DNA of 64,000 nt from Absidia repens (Eukaryota; Mucoromycota; Mucoromycetes; Mucorales; Cunninghamellaceae): NCBI GenBank assembly GCA_002105175.1, contig MCGE01000054.1, positions 95,488 to 159,487 on the forward strand. The letters run 5' to 3'. Below are positions 58,491-64,000 of this stretch, one piece after another. Position 1 is the first letter of the stretch. Each line of letters begins with the position of its first letter. Made by a program: the position numbers and the translations under genes. Below the pieces are notes generated by a model. It made no database searches, had not been told where the DNA came from, and saw only the letters and a program-made list of their open reading frames with translations.

Positions 58491-59700
58491 AAACAAATTT
58501 CTAATGAGATCATCGTTTACATTATAGAAGCCCTTTTATTGCTGATCATTCAATGGAAAATCCCACTTTTCCTTTTTTTTTTTTGTTAACTAGAGGAAGC
58601 TAGTGTTAACCCCATTGACAAAGTAACTATCCCCCAGTGGAGTCTATCATTGTCAAATCTTCAAAAGTTTGGCCCATCCGGTACCTAGCAACGAATGAGC
58701 TGGTATGGACACCTTTTCCAAAATAGTTCAAAACATGCACCCCATGATCATCGTCAATAAAAATAAAAAGAAATTGACACCAAGCTAATATCGATTCATT
58801 GCGAAATGATTTACCTCCATTTCAATGAAGTCTAATCAAGCCCCTCAACAGATGCCAGTCCCCCCCCCAAAGAAAAAAAGTGCTCAAGAGCGCCGACAGT
58901 ATCAGATTCAAATCCCGCCCACATGATTATTATTATTTATTTTGGTTCGCTCGTTTTTTTTTCTTCTTCTTCTTCTTCTTTTTTTTTTCTTCGTCATTGG
59001 AGCCTCTTTAGAGTTATGGTGATCTTAGATTAGTGTCAGGATTAGTTTAGACGGGGTTTCAGATCAGGGATGACAAGATGCATGGGGAAACTCTTTCATT
59101 TTGAATCTAGGATCTGAAGGCAACGATTAGTCGACTTTTTTTGGGTAGGGGCCTTCGTTAGCTTCATTTAGTGTTAGTTTATCGACAGTTTGTATCTATA
59201 TTTGAATAAAAATATGTGCCTTTTTACTTGTTTTAATGAAATATATGTCTCATTAGTCATTCTCAGGTGTTGTACAAGAGATCCCTTTGTACAATCGCCT
59301 TCCTTAGATTAGTGTTGACCGGTGTTGTACTTCAATAACAGCTTCAATAAAAGATGTGCCTTTTGTATTTCTCATGCATTGTGTGCTTTAAATCCCCCCT
59401 TTTAGTTTAGTGTTGAGCAATTCTTCCAATCTCACATTCCTCTCTCCTTCATGCTTCATCCAATAGATCCCTTCATTCAGACCCTCTGTTACAATGAACC
59501 CAGTGTGAGGAGCCTAATGGAAGCTACCCTAGTGATGCAGATGAGATGATATATTCAGATGAGCTGGTATGTACGATAGAATAGGAAGAAATCAGGTACG
59601 CGTATAATCTGCGTGACTAGGTCCCTGGGGATAGTGTAAATAGTTATTGATAAGCCCGAAAGCAATGTACAAGTACGCTATAAAGATGACCACATTCACT

Positions 59701-59738
<38 letters not shown>

Positions 59739-59859
59739 TTTACTCAGCTCGGCCTAGAATAATTTATATGGTTTTGTAGAGCAGGAATAGAAAGTCAATG
59801 TTTCCAAGACACTCGCAAGAACAGCTACTATTAACCGCAAAGCAATAGATGACACTTAC

Positions 59860-59880
<21 letters not shown>
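58491..59880 (+). repeat. R1-type repeat with tRNA-like B-box string
   Basis: GATTCAAATCCCGCCC at about 58908-58923 resembles an RNA polymerase III B box. A T-rich stretch and an R1 copy (core near 59065-59110) follow, with further AATAAA-containing segments to about 59460. TA run at 59704-59731 and poly-A at 59861-59890. No gene. A tRNA-derived SINE is possible, but no convincing A box was found. Confidence 0.4.
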
Positions 59881-59890
<10 letters not shown>

Positions 59891-59895
<5 letters not shown>

Positions 59896-60047
59896 TTTTT
59901 TTGATGGCAGGATAGCCTTTTTTTTTTTGGCTGGCAGTTTTGGATAGCCTTTTTTTTTTTGGCTGGCAGTTTGGATAGCCTTTTTTTTTGGCTCGCAATT
60001 TTGGATAGCGTTTTTTTTTTGGCTGGCAGTTTGGATAGCCTTTTTTT
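59891..60047. repeat. Minisatellite of GGCTGGCAGTTTGGATAGCC units
   Basis: Five units of about 31-36 bp, each GGCTGGCAGTTT(T)GGATAGCC followed by 8-12 T. Single units occur between poly-A tracts near 27131-27146 and 46733-46748. ORFs across it are artefacts of the repeat. Confidence 0.8.
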
Positions 60048-60141
60048 ACAGTACACTGTTTCCGGAATTACTTGTCGCACATTTTTGAAATTGGTGTCGC
60101 ACATTTTGAAATCGTTGTCGCACCTGAAAAAAACGGACGTC
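60048..60141. repeat. Probable outer end of the 60-64 kb element
   Basis: TACAGTACACTGTTTCCGGA (60047-60066) followed by three TGTCGCACATTTTGAAAT-type repeats to about 60125. Without the inserted retroposon this would run on directly into the inverted repeat at 60627. CAGT next to TA is typical of Tc1-like ends. The matching end would lie beyond 64000. Confidence 0.4.
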
Positions 60142-60604
60142 TGCCCTCCTCCACTTCCGGCCAGCACCCGCATCCCTCAACATCCCTCTCCCCTTCTGGC
60201 ACCAATTCCTCGGCATCACCCTTCATGCCATCTGGACCGCCCATTGGAACAAGATCTTCAACAACATCCCTTTCTCCTCCCCATCGGTAGCAAAGATCGC
60301 AATTTTCCTCCTGTCCTCCGAACCCCTTCTGTCTCCATCCACCCTGTAGTTCCCATGTCTTTTGGCGTTTGTCTTTTCTCTTTCCCTCTAGTTTACTATC
60401 CCCTGTCCCATTCCCAGTCTCGCTTACCCGCTCCCGAATTCCTCTCCCTTATATATAGCCTGCTTCCATCTCTCCTTTACCAGTCGTTCGTTCTCCCCAA
60501 TTTTCTTTTATATAACTGGACACCTCTCACTGTGACGTGACCCCAGGTCTTTTATTCTATTTAATAAAACGACACTATACAAAAAAAAAAAAAAAAAAAA
60601 AAAA
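60142..60604 (+). mobile_element. Poly-A retroposon with target duplication
   Basis: ACGGACGTC occurs at 60133-60141 and again at 60605-60613, both preceded by an A run. The 463 bp between them end in AATAAA (60563-60568) and a 24-A tail. This is the signature of target-primed insertion of an RNA copy: a truncated LINE, a SINE or a processed mRNA. The Pro/Ser-rich ORF inside matches no family I know. Confidence 0.7.
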
Positions 60605-60699
60605 ACGGACGTCGGATTTCCAAAAGACAGATATCAGGATTTTTTTGATCAACCTGTCGACTTTTTGGTTTTGACTTGACGGCAAGAAGTTGTCGGATA

Positions 60700-61170
60700 T
60701 CCTAATGGTCCATGTAAAGTATAAAGGCAATGTAAAAGACAGTAAAGATACAAAAAAAAGTTTATTGAAAGAATCAAATCAAATCATCTAAACTAACGGT
60801 AAGCGACAAGGTAAACTAAACTACACTAAAAAGAGTTTCCATTGAGACAATCATCAAAGCGGGGTCAAAAGGGTAATATAATTCACTGAATCCAATCCAT
60901 CCACTGACTTGACTATATTTCAACGACTGAGTCCATCAACATACAAAAGTTAGCAATAAACCAAAGTCATTATTATCAAGATCATTATCGTTTTTCCCAT
61001 AGTATGTAGATCCAATAACATGGTATCGCCCTGTATAATCATCATCATCATCGTCGCCACCATTTGTTGTATCATCCCTAATTCTAACAGCCCCTTACCC
61101 TATCGCATCACCATCATTCCCTAATCCCACCATAAAAGTCAATCCATAAAAAAATACAGTCTTTATTTTT
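60700..61170. other. Left internal spacer of the 60-64 kb element
   Basis: AT-rich, with TTTATTGAAAG near 60761, which on the minus strand could provide a poly-A signal for the gene remnant. A second TTTATT is at 61154-61159 just before its stop. No gene. Confidence 0.4.
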
Positions 61171-62102
61171 TCATTTCGAAGCATAGTGTCCAGTGGTATT
61201 TTTTCGTTTCCTATCCTTCTTTTTATCCAATACAAACATAACATCAGTTGAAGTCAGAGAATCACGGCGCCAAGAAGAGATATCATCATTGTTGTTATCA
61301 GGCTTGCACAAATTTTCAAAGGTATGTATGACATTTTTTAACCGACGACTAAAGCTTGTAAGGTAAGCAGGCACTTCCATAACAGACATTGGGCATTGAA
61401 GGCGGGGCCAATTCAGTCATGATATACAATCCATCTGCATGTAGTTTGATCAAATAAAAAAGGTGATGTACGGGCCTAGAAAATAGAATACAGTTGGAAT
61501 TACAATCAATACAACTCGTACATTTTTTGCCGTCACGAAACTCACCAATAACATGTATCGCCAAATTGGCCGGATAACTTGCATTTTTTACCAAATACAG
61601 CACAGTCGCAGAAGGTCCCAATTTACCAAATAATGATTACCAGCCATTGATTGTCGCTTCACTTCACCGAATCCTACATTTGCGCCGCCGTCGTCCGTTT
61701 GGTGTTGAAAAATGGTGATGATGCAGTCAGGGCAGCTATTAAAAACCAGGTGATCGTTTGTGATTGCCGGCAAGGTCAGTGGATGAGAATTCGAAGCGTA
61801 TATTTCTTTCCTGATTGTCAAACAAGGGTATTGTAGTTGGCTGAATTGAGAGGAGGACGACGCACATCGGGGGTAGCTTGACTGGTGGCATCTATGAACA
61901 ATCAAAAAGAAAAACATAAATATATCGATAATATCCAACAATAAAATTAGAAATACGTTTGTCCTACCATCTTTCTGAGTGTGGTACGACTGATCATCAC
62001 CATTGCCGTCGGATTTGCCTGTGAAAGAATCAAAAAATCAATGTTAATAATTAATCATCAAATAAAGTACGAAATTCTTACCTGAAGATTGACCTTGGTC
62101 AT
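61171..62102 (-). pseudogene. Nuclease-like gene remnant (PD...GFGEVK family), minus copy
   Basis: Starts ATG at 62102 (MTKVNLQ), intron GTAAGA...CACAG, second exon, intron GTAGGA...CATAG, then a long exon all in one phase to NHKRSPGF. A one-base excess in a T5 run (61741-61745 on the plus strand) breaks the frame just before NSCPDCIITIF. After that GFGEVKRQSMAGNHYLVNWD and LLRL are open. A second frameshift leads into LVKNASYPANLAIHVIGEFR, then a Cys cluster CTSCIDCNSNC and LHADGLYIMTELA. A third leads into YLTSFSRRLKNVIHTFENLC and a Lys-rich tail ending at 61171. Pro-Asp and Glu-Val-Lys are 20 residues apart, as in PD-(D/E)xK nucleases (inference). Frame changes lie partly in homopolymers, so assembly error is possible. 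Confidence 0.6.
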
Positions 62103-62121
62103 GCGTGTGAATCAGAGCATT

Positions 62122-62421
62122 TGTCGTATTTGTCACTTGTCACTAATCATTTCCCACACCATCATACTTGTCATTCCTATACAGGTATAAGACACAGCCT
62201 CGACTATCCACTACTTAGGCATATGTACTTTATATCTACAGATAACCAACTTCCCATAGCCTCAAATTACCATTCTTCGACCATATCCACAGGGGCCACA
62301 ACTAGCACAGCCTTCTTTTCCCCATTTTATTATAAAACCCCTTCCTCATTTTATTCAATAAAAACTATATCTGTTATATCACTTATTTCTTATAACGTCT
62401 TCTATTTTATCAAATATTACA
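62122..62421 (+). repeat. LTR-like block between the two remnants
   Basis: Begins TGTCGTATTTGTCACTTGTC and ends CAAATATTACA. It has TATAAAACCCC near 62331 and AATAAAA near 62360, as in the solo LTR at 28134, but is shorter and diverged. Flanking GCATT and CTAGT do not match. Confidence 0.5.
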
Positions 62422-62479
62422 CTAGTCCTTTTCGCTAAGCTTTTTTTTTTTTTTTTTTGCTTCACCAATTCTCTTTGTA

Positions 62480-63132
62480 GGTCTAATACAAACCAATCTC
62501 GAAGCAAAGGCGCCAACCAGCATCAACATCAGCAAACGCCGTCCAGATGCGTCCATTGACTATACAGAAGGAAATCACCTCCAACAAACGTTTGGATTCG
62601 GGGAAGTCAAGTGCCACAGCGAGGCCCAAAACCATCATGCTGTGTCAATGGATTTGATAAGACTCGGTTGTTTCTAGCAAAAATGCAATTGATTTTGGAA
62701 AATTGAAAGGTGTCCTAACATTCCAAGCTATAGGTAAGTATGAATCTAAAGATTACTTTGTGTGTATGTGTGTGTGTGTGTGTGTATGTATCTCTCTAAA
62801 TTAGTATCATGTTTTTTTTTTAGGTCATCAAGTGATTTTTTTATATTACAAAACTGCTATCGGATGGACTTTATGTGATGTTAGAAATTGGACGTATTGA
62901 AGTGCCTCGCTGTCTCCGTGAACTGGCCTCTTATCTTGTACACTTGGATGATGTCCTAGACTTGGTCCATGCTTTTCACGATGAATATGGCGCTGCTACG
63001 GCAATCGAAGAAGCCATGATTGAAACAAGGAAAAGGCCAACGATGACAACTCCCGAGATGATCCGCGTGGTGGACCCGACCAAAAGCAGGAAACGCCGGT
63101 GTATAACCGCTTACTATTCTTTATGTGTTTGA
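62480..63132 (+). pseudogene. Nuclease-like gene remnant (PD...GFGEVK family), plus copy
   Basis: An exon begins after TTTGTAG at 62480 and reads SISKRRPDAS-like text (exact: INISKRRPDASIDYTEG) and then TFGFGEVKCHSEAQNHHAVS and MDLIRLG. A frameshift leads to SKNAIDFGKLKGVLTFQAIG, an intron (GTAAGT...TTTTAG, about 62732-62823), GHQVIF and, after another shift, DGLYVMLEIGRIEVPRCLRE with a helical, acidic tail to TGA at 63132. These blocks line up with those at 61.2-62.0 kb and partly with 28.5-29.3 kb. The N-terminal zinc-finger part is missing; the LTR-like block replaces it. An AATAAA is at 63277-63282. Confidence 0.6.
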
Positions 63133-63139
63133 TTGACTC

Positions 63140-63926
63140 TCTGCCTACTTCATCTATCCTCATTCTAGTCTTCTTGTTGTCCGCCCCCCCCCCTCATTGC
63201 ATCCCTCCATTGTTATCCTCCCCATCATTCCCGTAGTAGTTTATTACCCCTGCCCTTCATTTTATTTTTTTACAATAAAGAAATCTTCAGTATGTATACT
63301 TCACATTCCAACTTGATCTTCTTTGTATGTACAACTGTTAATGATTGTCTTTTTTTATATATTTATAAGTCGTAAAGTTCACGTTTTATATCATGAGACT
63401 GATGGGCGATGGCGTGTATGTGATGTATGAACTTAGGTGTCTTCAATGTTACTGGATGTCTTGAAGAAAATCTTACAAATGATATGCTATCTTGACAAGT
63501 TGTACTTTTTATTGAATGTATATATACCAAGCATGGTAGGCAGTCGGACCCCGAAGATGTCGAAAAAAAAATGAATGAAATGAAACGGTCACACCCTCTC
63601 CGCTCTTGGCTGTACCTCGATCACCCATATCAAAAGAAGGACCGTGGACCCAAATTCACTGATTTGATCCATTGTATATATTAAATTGCTTATTGACTCC
63701 ATGTTTTTTTATATAGTTTTAGTTTACCCGATGATTTGTTAGACTATCAATAAAATATGAATCTATCTTTTATGTTTATCTCTATGTTTTTGGTTTGTTT
63801 TTATTTTTGGTTTACAGTGTTGATTTTGATGGGATGGGATGGATGGGATTTTACTTGTTGGTTTACATTTTGTAGCGGCTGTTTTTTTTGTAGGATCTCG
63901 TCGTTCGGCCTGAATACACACACACA
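63140..63926. other. Right internal spacer of the 60-64 kb element
   Basis: Possible 3' UTR with AATAAA at 63277-63282, then AT-rich DNA with TTTTATTGAATG at 63507-63518 and a second AATAAA near 63749. No gene found. The last 70 bases lead into the inverted repeat. Confidence 0.4.
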
Positions 63927-64000
63927 CCGACAACTCTTTGGCGACAAGTCAAAACCGAAAAGCGCGACAAGTTGATAAAAAAAAAATCCTGACATCTGTT

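Larger units (their letters stand above)
60627..64000. mobile_element. Element with inverted repeats carrying two nuclease-like genes
   Basis: 60627-60696 and, inverted, 63927-63999 match over about 70 bp: both have ACAGAT(A/G)TCAGGATTTTTT, ATCAAC(C/T)TGTCG, GGTTTTGACTTG and AGTTGTCGG. The right repeat runs into the window edge, so the element is probably longer. Inside are the remnants at 61171-62102 (-) and 62480-63132 (+), placed head to head around an LTR-like block. No transposase is recognised within the window. Confidence 0.6.

Noticed and set aside
58900..58930. tRNA gene
   Set aside because: Only a B-box-like string; no cloverleaf could be drawn and no A box found.
59959..60540. 193-codon ORF
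   Set aside because: It starts in a minisatellite and runs across a retroposon junction, so it cannot be one ancestral gene.

Overview
The window looks like nuclear DNA of a filamentous fungus, most likely an early-diverging Mucoromycota species. The reasons are intron-containing protein genes with GTAAGT-type donors and introns of roughly 85-150 nt, AATAAA signals just after stops, AT-rich spacers full of poly-A/T tracts, and many decayed eukaryotic transposons (LINE, solo LTR, Tc1/mariner, Mutator-like, Helitron). No rRNA, tRNA gene or CRISPR array is convincing. The species cannot be named from the sequence alone.

The backbone is a tandem array of HET-domain (heterokaryon-incompatibility-like) genes, all on the minus strand: copy 1 (1-2088, cut by the window edge), copy 3 (14237-16532), copy 4 (18006-20294), copy 5 (23388-25626), copy 6 (35142-37440), copy 7 (41986-44334) and copy 8 (54251-56594). 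A decayed inverted copy (copy 2) lies at about 3516-4560 on the plus strand, and a scrap of the same type lies at 45372-45480. I rebuilt every intact copy as a three-exon gene: a 31-40 nt first exon, a ~1.25-1.29 kb HET exon and a 0.71-0.85 kb exon for a C-terminal region I do not recognise. All join in frame to proteins of about 664-715 residues. HET proteins of other fungi trigger cell death on non-self recognition; this role is inferred here. Copies 1, 4, 6, 7 and 8 form one subfamily; copies 3, 5 and the pseudogene form another.

Between the HET genes: 2.5-3.5 kb dispersed repeats; 7.4-8.0 and 9.5-10.2 kb two small unknown intron-containing genes; 10.2-12.3 kb an APE-type LINE remnant; 12.3-13.9 kb LTR-like DNA, a Tc1/mariner remnant and a Helitron helicase scrap; 20.8-21.8 kb a Mutator-like element. 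A recent direct duplication of about 8 kb links 25.87-34.0 kb and 45.48-53.3 kb. It carries a zinc-finger/nuclease-like pseudogene split by a solo LTR, and a Helitron helicase tail. A 1390-bp Mutator-like element with an 8-bp target duplication sits upstream of copy 6, and a 276-bp Tc1-type MITE lies at 45.1 kb.

The right end (56.9-64 kb) holds nested Mutator-like ends, a minisatellite, a poly-A retroposon with a target duplication, and an element bounded by inverted repeats that contains two more copies of the zinc-finger/nuclease-like family, both frameshifted.

The two most interesting signals are (i) the HET array, with hypervariable blocks inside otherwise near-constant genes, and (ii) a repeatedly mobilised gene family with a PD...G(F/Y)GEVK signature, seen four times here and always inside transposon-like DNA.
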